A stretch of 28,400 nucleotides of DNA from a bacterium (GTDB lineage Bacteria; Ratteibacteria; UBA8468; B48-G9; JAFGKM01): assembly GCA_023230585.1 (NCBI GenBank), contig JALNXB010000025.1:1-28400 (forward strand), given 5' to 3'. The notes under the pieces were generated by a model, which was given only the letters and a program-made list of their open reading frames with translations, was not told the origin of the DNA and searched no databases. How positions within the stretch are numbered: the first letter of the stretch is position 1; each line of letters begins with the position of its first letter. Of the stretch, positions 14,586 through 22,817 are shown piece after piece. Position numbers and translations under genes: made by a program.

Positions 14586-15566
14586 TTAGGTAACGGGGTT
14601 ACCACAAGATGAAAATTGTATATCCATAAATTTTGCAATAGTAGGTGCAAAATCTATTATTTCAGCGTAAGGAATCTTTCTGTTTCTCAAATCCTGCCTT
14701 AACGCTCCACCATCTATTATGAAAGTTATTCTTTGAGCACAATTAGATACTGTTTCAGATGCCTTGTTTAGGTTGAAATCCCATTGCCGACATTCATAGG
14801 GCGCCTGGTGGTTGCTACAATAGTTTATCAACTCTTCTTCTGGGATACCTCGCTTTCTTCCTTCTTCAACAGAAACCTCGCACCCATAATGACACCCGTG
14901 GTCTGAACCAATAAAAAGGTATGAATCTTCCCACCACCCGTTTTCTTTAAGAAATTCTTTTACAAGCCAAAGAATCTTATCTATATATATAATAGAGTGG
15001 TGTTTGTCCTTCCATTTACTTCCATTTTTCATATAAACAGGGCAATTACCTGTCATATCATATTGAGCAAGGTAAAGGAGAAGCATTTTCCAATCAGGGT
15101 TTGAAAGCATCCATTTAAAAGAAGTCTGAGCAGTAAGCATATCGGAAAAATATGAACCCCAACCATAAGTTGCATCTGGCGCTTTCCACCAACCACTTTG
15201 CATCCACGCATCCGAACCAAAAGACGCAATTTTTCCTTCAGGATATTTTTTTTTGCAAGCGTATAGTATAGTCTCAGACTCCATACCTTTTGCCAGTTTA
15301 ACATAAGGGGTAGTCGCCGGTTCAACCTGTATATCGTAGGTTCCAGAAGCAAGATACTTCTGCCCATAAGAGGTACAACAGATCCCTTTATTCCAAGCGT
15401 TTACAAAAAGTCCTTCTTGGATGGATTCTTTAAAAGCAGGAAGTTGATTATTTTTTACGTAACCCATAACATTGGGTGGAGGGAGTTGGGTAGAAGGGAC
15501 TATCACATCTTCATTCCAATGGCCAGCAAGCATATCAAAAATCAGTATAAAAGCTCTTTTATTCAT
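14586..15566 (-). CDS. Alkaline phosphatase/phosphodiesterase-superfamily protein
   Basis: This is a 326-aa protein with the outline of the alkaline phosphatase superfamily (type I phosphodiesterase/sulfatase-like). Asp11 after the first strand (AFILIFDML) and the later SDHG motif (GSDHGCHYG) fit metal ligands. A Thr or Ser near residues 65-66 (GICCTSYGQ) sits where the nucleophile is expected. YIDKILWLV and a C-terminal DFAPTIAKFM helix are also usual. It is unusually rich in Cys and Trp, without a signal peptide, so it is probably cytoplasmic. AAGGAG precedes the ATG at 15566. A leader of about 180 nt with inverted repeats lies upstream. Substrate unknown; phosphonate, phosphodiester or sulfate hydrolysis and phosphomutase activity are all possible. 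Confidence 0.75.
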   Translation of the reverse strand: MNKRAFILIFDMLAGHWNEDVIVPSTQLPPPNVMGYVKNNQLPAFKESIQEGLFVNAWNKGICCTSYGQKYLASGTYDIQVEPATTPYVKLAKGMESETILYACKKKYPEGKIASFGSDAWMQSGWWKAPDATYGWGSYFSDMLTAQTSFKWMLSNPDWKMLLLYLAQYDMTGNCPVYMKNGSKWKDKHHSIIYIDKILWLVKEFLKENGWWEDSYLFIGSDHGCHYGCEVSVEEGRKRGIPEEELINYCSNHQAPYECRQWDFNLNKASETVSNCAQRITFIIDGGALRQDLRNRKIPYAEIIDFAPTIAKFMDIQFSSCGNPVT

Positions 15567-15749
15567 TATGTTTTGCTCCTTGTATGTAAAAATTCTGTTG
15601 TTACTTCAAAATAATGAGCCAATATAAGCGATATTAAATAAATCCTGTTTTCCTTTTAAAAGCATACCTACAAAATCTTTCCACATTTCTTTTACAATGG
15701 AGAAATACAGGACAGAACAGGTAACTTTTGAGTTCAATTTTACCTGAAA
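15567..15749 (-). other. Structured 5' leader of phosphatase-like gene
   Basis: About 180 nt between a candidate promoter and the ATG. It has a perfect 7-bp CAGGTAA/TTACCTG hairpin (15718-15746), and 15643-15652 (TCCTGTTTTC on plus) can pair with 15702-15712. No gene is seen. It could be a cis-acting RNA; no known riboswitch class is recognised. Confidence 0.4.
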
Positions 15750-15779
15750 ACTTTATCATTTATTAAGCCGAATTGTCAA
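15750..15779 (-). promoter_or_regulatory. Candidate promoter of phosphatase-like gene
   Basis: TTGACA (15779-15774), an 18-nt spacer and TAAAGT (15755-15750). The -35 overlaps the end of a 32-bp palindrome. Confidence 0.4.
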
Positions 15780-15809
15780 ATTTGTTACTATTATAATAGT
15801 GGCAAATTT
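15778..15809. terminator. 32-bp palindrome, terminator-like
   Basis: AAATTTGTTACTATTA is followed directly by its complement with two changes, which would be G-U pairs in plus-strand RNA, and then a T-run (15807-15813). It lies 31 nt past the stop of the TIM-barrel gene on the minus strand. The T-run favours the plus strand, where no gene ends, so it may instead be an operator. Confidence 0.35.
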
Positions 15810-15839
15810 TTTTATTAAGTATAATGTTTTAAATTAATT

Positions 15840-16580
15840 TTATACATTTAATTTACGAAGGTTTTTTATACTCAACAAAGCACTTTCAAAGGGCGTCCTT
15901 TCGGTAATTTCGTGAAACTCCACAACCAACCATTTAACACCAACCTCTTTTGCCTTTTTACATATTGCAGACATATCAAGCACCCCTTCGCCAACTTCCG
16001 CTACAGAACCGTCTGCTTTTATATCTTTTAAATGGAGCAACGGCACTCTACCTTTATATTTATCGAGCCATTCAATAGGGTTTTCGCCAACTTTTGAAAG
16101 AAAATGGGTATCAAGTTCCAACATTACTTCCTCTGGGTCTGTTTTTTCTGCAAGTATAGACAATGCAGGTTTACCGCCTTCTTCTAAAGGCATAATTTCT
16201 TCGGTATGGTTATGGTATAAAAGTTTCATACCTGCATTTTGAACAATAACTCCCGCCTCTTTAGTTTTTTCTATCGTTAAACTCCAATCTTTCAATAAAC
16301 TCGACGAACCAACAATGATATAAGGGTTGCTAAGTTTTTTTGAATAAATATAAATGTCGTTTGAAGGGTTTAAGACCTCCTCTAAAGTTAAAGAATAAAA
16401 CCCAACTGTCTCCATTTTAGTTTTAACCAACAAATCTGCAAGTTCTTCTGGCGGTAAGTTCCCAAAAGTAAACGCAAATTCAATACCTTGATACCCCATA
16501 TCTGCAATAGTTTCAAGTGTTGCTATATTATCTTTTTTAAAATCACTTAACACAGAATATAATTGTATTCCTATTTTCAT
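15840..16580 (-). CDS. Sugar phosphate isomerase/epimerase-family TIM barrel
   Basis: This is a 246-aa AP-endonuclease-2/xylose-isomerase-like TIM barrel. Barrel-end motifs carry the usual divalent-metal ligands: HNH (123-125), the LELDTHF strand (Asp157), LLHLKDI (His183, Asp186), EVGEG (195-199) and VVEFHE (Glu221). A longer frame to 16691 runs into a repeat; the ATG at 16580 with GGAGGTG is the start. Family members isomerise or epimerise sugars, inosose or hydroxypyruvate, or act in DNA repair. The exact substrate is not readable here. A dispersed repeat ends exactly 25 nt upstream of the start codon. It may be followed by the phosphatase-like gene 273 bp downstream on the same strand, but with its own promoter. 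Confidence 0.87.
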   Translation of the reverse strand: MKIGIQLYSVLSDFKKDNIATLETIADMGYQGIEFAFTFGNLPPEELADLLVKTKMETVGFYSLTLEEVLNPSNDIYIYSKKLSNPYIIVGSSSLLKDWSLTIEKTKEAGVIVQNAGMKLLYHNHTEEIMPLEEGGKPALSILAEKTDPEEVMLELDTHFLSKVGENPIEWLDKYKGRVPLLHLKDIKADGSVAEVGEGVLDMSAICKKAKEVGVKWLVVEFHEITERTPFESALLSIKNLRKLNV

Positions 16581-16605
16581 AATAACACCTCCAATTTTTA
16601 AGTGC

Positions 16606-16827
16606 TTCTGCCAAACTTGGCTATGCTTTAAGCGATAGTTATAAGGAACGCTTTGTGTGACTGCGGCAATCCTCGTCTTTATCCTATACACTATTGTTTA
16701 CCCCCATTCCTTTTCCGCCTTCGGCGAGATTGCCACGTTACGAAACACTCGCAAAGACGGAATGGGGGGCTGTTAACAAAAGGTTTAGCCCTTTTTTCTT
16801 CTACTCTGAGCCTGTTAAGCCCTTCGG
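16606..16827. repeat. Start-codon-associated dispersed repeat, copy 2
   Basis: It starts TTCTGCCAAACTTGGCTATG, 25 nt from the start codon at 16580, and has TTTAAGCGATAGTT. It then carries the roughly 100-bp GCAATCCTCGTC...GATTGCCACG element also found at 697-800. It ends GACGGAATGGGGGGCTGTT, AACAAAAGG and CTGAGCCTGTTAAGCCCTTCG, in the same order as copy 1. Confidence 0.85.
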
Positions 16828-17016
16828 AGATGCTTGTTATGCAGAAGGGTGAGTTCTCAGAGTGCCCGATTGTGGCGTAGAAGGTGTATGCACCGTAGTA
16901 CCAGAGTGAGTAAACACCACATACTTTTTTGCCCCTTTATCTTTATAAGCATTGTTTTTTTGGCACAACCTTTTAAGTAACATAATTTATTTATTTATTA
17001 ATTTATATAAATAGTT

Positions 17017-17022
17017 TATAAT
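17017..17022 (+). promoter_or_regulatory. Candidate -10 of phosphate transport operon
   Basis: A perfect TATAAT 52 nt before the PiT start codon in a very AT-rich stretch. The -35 is poor (TTTATT at 16994-16999), so an activator may be needed. Confidence 0.3.
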
Positions 17023-17074
17023 ATCTGCGTTAAATATAACAATTTTTTTTAAAATAACTTAATAGGATATAAAT

Positions 17075-18040
17075 ATGTTAACAACACTAATCATAATTGC
17101 GGCTATATATATGGGTTGGTCGATGGGTGCTAACAACGCAGCGAACTGTATTGGTGCAAATATCGGCTCAAGACATTTGAGTATGCGTACAGGTATTATT
17201 ATAATATGTGTTTTTAGTTTTTTAGGGGCAGTGTTTTTTGGTGACCACGTTATTACCACTATCGGTAAAGGTGTAATTGATTTAGATTCTCTTGGGGGAG
17301 ATAAAAAGAATGTTATAGCTCTAACAATTTTGTTTAGTGCTGCCTTTTGGACTACATTAGCAACATACAGAAAATTCCCTGTCTCCATCTCTCACGCTAT
17401 TGTTGGTTCTGTTGCTGGAGGTGGACTTGCCTTAAATACAGCCATACATTGGGACAAAATATCTAATATTGCTATCTGCTGGATTATAACTCCTATAACT
17501 TCTTACATATTGGCAATAATTTTTTACCTTCTTTTTAGGTTTTTATTTAGTATAAGATTTATAAGGAGACGCAGGAGGGCTATTATATATTTTTTTGTTT
17601 ATGTTACAAGCGCTTATCTTGCATTTATGTGGGGCGCAAACGATGTAGCCAACGCTACAGGTATTCTTTATGGTACTCAAGGTTTTTCAACTGTTAGCGC
17701 TGCCTCAATTGGTGCTATAGCTATTATATTGGGTGTTGTAACTTGGGGTTATAGAGTAATAGATACAGTTGGTTTCAAAATAATGAATCTTACCCCTGTA
17801 ATGACTATTGCTATTGGGGTTGCATCGGCTATAAATATGCATATATACACTTCTTTTGGTATTCCAGTCTCTACCTCTCATGCTGCTATTGGGGCTATGT
17901 GGGGAGTGGGTTTTGTTAGAGGAATAAAGACAATAAACCTGCAGTTAGCAAAAGAGATGGTTATCACTTGGGCTTTAACCCCTGTAATTTCTGGAGTAAT
18001 AACTTACGTCTTAACAATAATTATTCTGTTTTTGAAGTAA
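17075..18040 (+). CDS. pit: PiT-family inorganic phosphate permease
   Basis: This is a 321-aa membrane protein with the inverted-repeat build of PiT (PF01384). GANNAAN (about 19-25) and GANDVAN (about 190-196) are the paired signatures, each followed later by PVSISHAIVGS and PVSTSHAAIGA. About nine to ten hydrophobic helices are visible, and a basic loop (IRRRRRA) divides the halves. It would import phosphate by cation symport. It is the short form of the family, without the long central loop. The start has only a weak GGAT upstream. The DUF47/PhoU-like gene follows after 13 bp, the standard partner arrangement. Confidence 0.94.
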   Translation: MLTTLIIIAAIYMGWSMGANNAANCIGANIGSRHLSMRTGIIIICVFSFLGAVFFGDHVITTIGKGVIDLDSLGGDKKNVIALTILFSAAFWTTLATYRKFPVSISHAIVGSVAGGGLALNTAIHWDKISNIAICWIITPITSYILAIIFYLLFRFLFSIRFIRRRRRAIIYFFVYVTSAYLAFMWGANDVANATGILYGTQGFSTVSAASIGAIAIILGVVTWGYRVIDTVGFKIMNLTPVMTIAIGVASAINMHIYTSFGIPVSTSHAAIGAMWGVGFVRGIKTINLQLAKEMVITWALTPVISGVITYVLTIIILFLK

Positions 18041-18053
18041 CATAGGAGGCAAT

Positions 18054-18722
18054 ATGGACAGAACAAGAAATATTTTTGCGTGGCTGGGAAGTAGAGGTGA
18101 AGATGATATTTTAGCTCTTGCGTTAAAACATGTAGAAAAATCTTTAGAATGTATAGTAAGTATGAAAGATGCCATTGAATCTTTTACTCAAAATGATATG
18201 GTTTCAAAAAAAGCGCATATAGAAAAAGCAAAAAATGCAGAAAGAAGTGGTGATGAAATAAAGAAAGAGATTATGGATACTCTTTCAAAAGCAATGCTAC
18301 TCCCACCAGATAGAGAAGATTTGGTTTTGTTAAACGAATCTTTGAACGATATAGCGGATAGCGCTAAGGGGGTTGTGAGATTACTGGAGTTTTTTGATAA
18401 AGAACTTTCTGAAAACCTCGACAGGTTATTGCTTGAAAGTAGCATTATTGCTGTCAAAGCAGGTGAAAAGTTGAAAAAAGCTATCAATTATCTTGTAGAA
18501 AGTAACGGAGATAAAATCCTTATAGAATGTGCAGGGATTGAGATGCTTGAAAAAGAGGGAGACACAAAAAGAAGAGACCTGATAAAAGAGTTGATAAAAA
18601 CAGACCTTCCACCTCAATTGTTAATATTGATTTATGAAATTATTGATAACCTTGAAAACGTAACAGATTTTATAAAAAAAGCAGGTGATATAGTTAGATT
18701 GCTTGCTATAAAAGCAAAATAA
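18054..18722 (+). CDS. DUF47/PhoU-like regulator of PiT
   Basis: This is a 222-aa all-helical protein of the DUF47 (TIGR00153) family, distantly related to PhoU. The helical repeats carry E/D-rich metal-binding segments (AERSGDEIKKEIMDTL, REDLVLLNESLNDIAD, EIIDNLENVTDF). Members are nearly always encoded next to PiT permeases and are thought to regulate or assist transport. AGGAGG lies directly upstream of the ATG, 13 bp after the PiT stop, so the two genes form an operon. No terminator is obvious before the gcvH promoter. Confidence 0.93.
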   Translation: MDRTRNIFAWLGSRGEDDILALALKHVEKSLECIVSMKDAIESFTQNDMVSKKAHIEKAKNAERSGDEIKKEIMDTLSKAMLLPPDREDLVLLNESLNDIADSAKGVVRLLEFFDKELSENLDRLLLESSIIAVKAGEKLKKAINYLVESNGDKILIECAGIEMLEKEGDTKRRDLIKELIKTDLPPQLLILIYEIIDNLENVTDFIKKAGDIVRLLAIKAK

Positions 18723-18757
18723 AAAGATAAAAGACTTAACCAAAACTTGCGTTTTTT

Positions 18758-18786
18758 TTGACTAAACAATAAAAAAATATTAGAAT
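18758..18786 (+). promoter_or_regulatory. Strong sigma-70-like promoter of gcvH operon
   Basis: TTGACT, a 17-nt spacer and TAGAAT, with a start point near 18793 and the ATG at 18841. The leader of about 48 nt is too short for a glycine riboswitch. Confidence 0.7.
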
Positions 18787-18840
18787 AAAAGCATCTTATA
18801 ACAGATTAAAATAGAAAATTTACGTAATTAGGAGAAAGCA

Positions 18841-19227
18841 ATGGAAGTAAAAAAGGACCTGCTTTATACAAAAGAGCACGAATGGGTAAAAATTGAAGGT
18901 AATACTGCAACCGTTGGTATAACAAATTACGCTCAAGATACTCTTGGAGATATAACCTTTGTAGAATTTATTTCACCAGGAGAAGAGGTTGCACAGTTTG
19001 CAAAAATAGGTACCGTTGAATCGGTCAAGGCAGCTTCTGATATCTATTCTCCTATTTCAGGTAAAGCAACTTCTATTAATGCTCAGGTGGTAGATGCTCC
19101 TGAAATTATAAACAATTCTCCTTACGAGGAGGGATGGCTTGTAAGAATAGAAGTTAAAGACGCTGAATCTGAAATCAAAAATCTTATGAACCCACAAGAG
19201 TACGAAGAGTATATTAAGAGCCTTTAA
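18841..19227 (+). CDS. gcvH: Glycine cleavage system H protein
   Basis: This is a 128-aa lipoyl carrier protein. Lys63 in VESVKAASD is the lipoylation site. EHEWVKIEG, GITNYAQDTLGDI and the C-terminal NPYEEGWL-like segment (NSPYEEGWLVRI) are all canonical. Its lipoyl arm shuttles the aminomethyl group between the P, T and L proteins. It opens the operon gcvH-gcvPA-gcvPB-lipM-lipA with AGGAGA before the ATG. It is thus placed with its own lipoylation enzymes. Confidence 0.97.
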   Translation: MEVKKDLLYTKEHEWVKIEGNTATVGITNYAQDTLGDITFVEFISPGEEVAQFAKIGTVESVKAASDIYSPISGKATSINAQVVDAPEIINNSPYEEGWLVRIEVKDAESEIKNLMNPQEYEEYIKSL

Positions 19228-19264
19228 TATAGTTAAAGCATTTATATAAAAGGATTGGTATAAA

Positions 19265-20602
19265 ATGAGTTTTACGCCCCACACAAACGAAGAATTAAAA
19301 AAAATGTTATCAGAGATTGGAGTTAATTCCATTGAAGAACTTTTCTCTGATATACCAGAAAATTTGAAACCTACTTCTTTTGATATCCCAGAAGGAAAAT
19401 CTGAATTTGAAGTGTTAAGACATTTACAAAAACTCGCAGATAGAAACTCTGTATCGCTTGTAAATTTTATAGGCGCTGGGTTTTATAGCCACTACATACC
19501 AGCAGCTGTTGATTCACTGAGTTCTCTGCCTGAGTTTTATACTGCTTACACACCTTACCAACCAGAGGCTTCCCAAGGCTGGTTACAGGCAATATATGAG
19601 TATCAGAGTTCTATATGTAATTTAACAGATATGGACGTTGCCAACGCTTCTTTGTACGATGGCGGAACAGCTCTTTATGAAGCTTGTATGACTGCTGTTA
19701 GAACCAACGGTAGAAAGAAAATTCTTGTTGATGCTGGCGTAAACATAATATATTGGACTATGTTAAAATGTTATACGTCCAACCTATCTCTTGATATGGT
19801 AAAAATACCTGTAAAGAACCTGCGGGTCGATAGAGAGAATATTTTCAAACACCTCGATAATGAAACCTCAGCCATAGTGCTACAAAACCCTAACTTTTTT
19901 GGTTGTATTGACGATTTTTCTGATATAGTTGAAGAGGCACATAAAAAAGGTATTCTTGTTATTTTGTCTGTATACCCTATCTCGTTAGGTGTTTTGAAAA
20001 CGCCAGGCGAAATGGGTGCTGACATAACTGTTGGCGAAGGACAAAGTTTGGGTATACCTCTCTCTTTTGGTGGTCCTTACTTAGGTTTTATGGCAACAAA
20101 AAAAGAATTGGTAAGAAAAATTCCGGGAAGAATTATAGGTAAAACTGTTGATAAAAAAGGTAGAGATAGTTTTGTTATGACCCTCCAAGCAAGAGAACAA
20201 CATATAAGGAGAGAAAAAGCTACTTCTAATATATGCTCAAACGAAGCTCTCTGTGCTCTTAGAGCTGTTATATATCTATCTCTCATTGGTAAAAAAGGTA
20301 TTAAAGAGTTATCACTAATAAATCTTGATAAAGCAGCTTTTACAAGGGACCTGCTTGAAAAAATACCAGGAGTTATAAAAGTAGGTGAACCGCCTTTCTT
20401 TAATGAATTTACGGTGCTGTTATCTCAAAATGCAGACGAGGTTGTGCACAAAATGATTGATAAAGGGTATATACCTGGACTTCCTCTCGGCAGATTTTAT
20501 AAAGGTATGGATAACCATCTACTTGTTGCTGTAACAGAGCAAAGAACAAAAGAAGAGATTGTAAAATTTGCAGAAAGTTTGGAGGCAGTATTATGCGATT
20601 AA
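19265..20602 (+). CDS. gcvPA: Glycine dehydrogenase (decarboxylating) subunit 1
   Basis: This is the 445-aa N-terminal half of the split P-protein, forming an alpha2beta2 enzyme with subunit 2 that decarboxylates glycine onto the H-protein lipoyl arm. Typical stretches are FIGAGFYSHYIPAAVDSL, YTPYQPEASQGWLQAIYE, DGGTALYEA and ICSNEALCALRAVIYLS. The PLP lysine is in the partner. Full length for the family. AAGGA precedes the ATG. Its end overlaps gcvPB by 10 bp, indicating coupled translation of equal subunits. Confidence 0.97.
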   Translation: MSFTPHTNEELKKMLSEIGVNSIEELFSDIPENLKPTSFDIPEGKSEFEVLRHLQKLADRNSVSLVNFIGAGFYSHYIPAAVDSLSSLPEFYTAYTPYQPEASQGWLQAIYEYQSSICNLTDMDVANASLYDGGTALYEACMTAVRTNGRKKILVDAGVNIIYWTMLKCYTSNLSLDMVKIPVKNLRVDRENIFKHLDNETSAIVLQNPNFFGCIDDFSDIVEEAHKKGILVILSVYPISLGVLKTPGEMGADITVGEGQSLGIPLSFGGPYLGFMATKKELVRKIPGRIIGKTVDKKGRDSFVMTLQAREQHIRREKATSNICSNEALCALRAVIYLSLIGKKGIKELSLINLDKAAFTRDLLEKIPGVIKVGEPPFFNEFTVLLSQNADEVVHKMIDKGYIPGLPLGRFYKGMDNHLLVAVTEQRTKEEIVKFAESLEAVLCD

Positions 20603-22041
20603 TATTTGAAAAAAGTCAACCTGGTAGAGAAGGATTTAAGGTACAAAAAAAAGATGTTCCTGCAACTGCGAAACTACCTGATAACCTAAAACGGAAGAGT
20701 GAGATAAATCTGCCCGAAGTATCAGAACTTGATGTAGTAAGACATTTTTCAAGGTTGGCTAATATGAATTTTTGTGTAGATACAAATTTTTATCCTCTCG
20801 GCTCCTGCACAATGAAGTATAACCCTAAATTTACAGAAAAAGCCGTAAAATTTAAAGGGTTTGAAGAAGCACACCCACTACTTCCACAATTGATGGGTGG
20901 AGGAATCCTTGCTCAAGGGTGCCTTGAACTACTTTACCGAATGGAGAAACTTTTAAACGAAATAACAGGTATGGACGCTTTCACTATGCAACCTCTTGCT
21001 GGAGCGCATGGAGAATTAACAGGCGTAATGATTACAGCTGCTTACCATAAGAGTAAAAACAATCATAAAAAATATATACTTGTGCCAGATTCTTCACACG
21101 GAACAAACCCTGCAAGTGCAGCTATTGCCGGTTACGATGTTATTGTTATACCGTCTGATAAAAATGGTGTAATGGATATAAGCGAATATAAAAAACAATT
21201 AAACGATGAAGTCGCAGGGGTTATGCTCACCTGCCCTAATACACTTGGAATTTTTAATACTAATATAAAAGAGATTTGTGACCTTGCGCACGAAGTCGAT
21301 GCTCTAATGTATTATGATGGTGCAAACTTAAACGCTATTATGGGGAAACTAAAACCAGGAGATGCTGGTTTTGATATAGTCCATTTAAACCTTCATAAAA
21401 CATTTGCAACACCACACGGTGGAGGCGGACCGGGAGCAGGACCAGTAGGAGTAAAAGAACACCTTGCAAAGTTTTTGCCTATATCAAAAGTAGTTAAACG
21501 AGCAGATGGGACCTTTTGTCTTGACTACAACTATCCTGAGTCTATAGGTTATATAGCGCCTTTCTACGGAAATTTTGGAGTAATAGTAAAAGCGTACGCA
21601 TATATACTTATGCTGGGGAAAGCAGGGCTTATAGATGCTTCAGAGAAAGCAGTTTTGAACGCCAATTATGTTATGACTAAACTTAAAGACCATTTTCTAC
21701 TACCTTATGACAGAATATGTATGCACGAATGTGTTTTTTCTGCCTCAAAACAGAAAGAAAAAGGTGTTAGCGCTCTGGATATAGCAAAATTTCTTATAAA
21801 TAAAAATATTCATCCACCAACCACATACTTTCCTTTAATAGTTAAAGAGGCTATTATGATAGAACCTACCGAAACAGAAAATAGAGAGACCCTCGATAAC
21901 TTTATTCAAGTAATGAAGGAAGCAGCAGAACTGGTAGAAAAGAGTCCTGAAATCTTTAAAGATATGCCCAACAACGCCCCTGTCCAAAAACCAGATGAAG
22001 TAAAGGCTGCCAAAGACCTTAATTTAAGATGGACCCCCTAA
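20593..22041 (+). CDS. gcvPB: Glycine dehydrogenase (decarboxylating) subunit 2
   Basis: This is the 482-aa PLP-bearing half of the split P-protein. Lys269 in HLNLHKTFATPHGGGGPG forms the Schiff base; FYPLGSCTMKYNP, SSHGTNPASA and the glycine-rich loop are diagnostic. It works with GcvPA in the glycine cleavage or, run in reverse, glycine synthesis. The start is defined by GGAGGC inside gcvPA. Full length. The split P-protein is common in anaerobes and thermophiles. Confidence 0.97.
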   Translation: MRLIFEKSQPGREGFKVQKKDVPATAKLPDNLKRKSEINLPEVSELDVVRHFSRLANMNFCVDTNFYPLGSCTMKYNPKFTEKAVKFKGFEEAHPLLPQLMGGGILAQGCLELLYRMEKLLNEITGMDAFTMQPLAGAHGELTGVMITAAYHKSKNNHKKYILVPDSSHGTNPASAAIAGYDVIVIPSDKNGVMDISEYKKQLNDEVAGVMLTCPNTLGIFNTNIKEICDLAHEVDALMYYDGANLNAIMGKLKPGDAGFDIVHLNLHKTFATPHGGGGPGAGPVGVKEHLAKFLPISKVVKRADGTFCLDYNYPESIGYIAPFYGNFGVIVKAYAYILMLGKAGLIDASEKAVLNANYVMTKLKDHFLLPYDRICMHECVFSASKQKEKGVSALDIAKFLINKNIHPPTTYFPLIVKEAIMIEPTETENRETLDNFIQVMKEAAELVEKSPEIFKDMPNNAPVQKPDEVKAAKDLNLRWTP

Positions 22042-22043
22042 CA

Positions 22044-22814
22044 ATGAAAAGATGGCGCTTTATCTATTCAGGAAGCAAGCCCCCTGCTCTAAATATGGCT
22101 ATAGACGAAGCCCTACTTGAAATGCATATATATTCTTGCGTTCCTATATTTAGGATCTACGGATGGCAACCCCACGGATTTAGTCTTGGGTATTCGCAAA
22201 ACCCTGCTTCTGTTCTTTATGTTGACAGATGTGAAAAAGATGGCATTCCCTTTGTAAAACGAGTTACAGGAGGCGGGATAATCTTCCACGGTGATGAAGT
22301 AACATATTCTATTGCCTGTTCAGAAGAAGATATCGGACCGGTAAATTCAGTTAAAGACGCATACAAACTCTTATGTGAGTTTATACTGGAAACATACAGA
22401 AGGTTTGGGCTTAACCCTTATTTTGCGATTGAAAACCCTAATAGAGAGAAGGTTAAATCTACATTCTGTTTTTCCTCTTTTGAAGATTACGACATACTTA
22501 TCGGAGGGAAGAAGATTGGAGGTAACGCTCAAAGAAGAAAAAAGAAAGTTATTATGCAACACGGTTCAATACCCATAACTCTGGATATGCCATTGGTAAG
22601 CAAGTACGTTAAAGAGCCTCTTGCACTTGCGAAAACAAATTCAACGTCTCTCAGAGAGGTTTTAGGAAGAGAAATTCCTTTTGAAGAGTTCGCAGGAGTG
22701 ATGAAAGAGAGTTTTGTATCTGTCTTTAAGGCAGTATTGGAAGAGAAAGATTTTTCTGAAGAAGAAAACCTGCTTATAAAAACCCACCTTGAGATAGTAA
22801 ACAGAAGAGAATAG
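22044..22814 (+). CDS. lipM: Octanoyltransferase, LipM-like (lipoate-protein ligase fold)
   Basis: This is a 256-aa protein of the LplA/LipB/LipM fold. RVTGGGIIFHGDEVTYSIA matches the substrate-binding loop, and GGKKIGGNAQ holds the conserved Lys157. A Cys142-Phe pair (TFCFSS) sits just before the Tyr-Asp strand, where the active-site Cys of Bacillus LipM lies, so octanoyl transfer from acyl-ACP to GcvH is more likely than ATP-dependent lipoate ligation. That reading is supported by lipA next door. The start is uncertain: an ATG at 22029 inside the end of gcvPB adds five residues. The ATG at 22044, 2 nt after the gcvPB stop, fits the family N-terminus (KRWRFIYSG) better. Neither has a Shine-Dalgarno, so translation probably depends on coupling. 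Confidence 0.88.
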   Translation: MKRWRFIYSGSKPPALNMAIDEALLEMHIYSCVPIFRIYGWQPHGFSLGYSQNPASVLYVDRCEKDGIPFVKRVTGGGIIFHGDEVTYSIACSEEDIGPVNSVKDAYKLLCEFILETYRRFGLNPYFAIENPNREKVKSTFCFSSFEDYDILIGGKKIGGNAQRRKKKVIMQHGSIPITLDMPLVSKYVKEPLALAKTNSTSLREVLGREIPFEEFAGVMKESFVSVFKAVLEEKDFSEEENLLIKTHLEIVNRRE

Positions 22815-22817
22815 AAT

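Larger units (their letters stand above)
16581..17074. other. Gene-free intergenic region with repeats
   Basis: Besides the dispersed repeat at 16606-16827, the AT-rich stretch from 16920 holds only the candidate promoter of the phosphate transporter. No gene is seen; a short frame at 16653-16880 runs through the repeat. Confidence 0.65.

Noticed and set aside
15778..15813. Rho-independent terminator for the TIM-barrel gene
   Set aside because: The T-run follows the stem on the plus strand, the wrong side for a minus-strand gene; kept only as a low-confidence palindrome.
18787..18840. Glycine riboswitch before gcvH
   Set aside because: The promoter leaves only about 48 nt of leader, too short for the aptamer.
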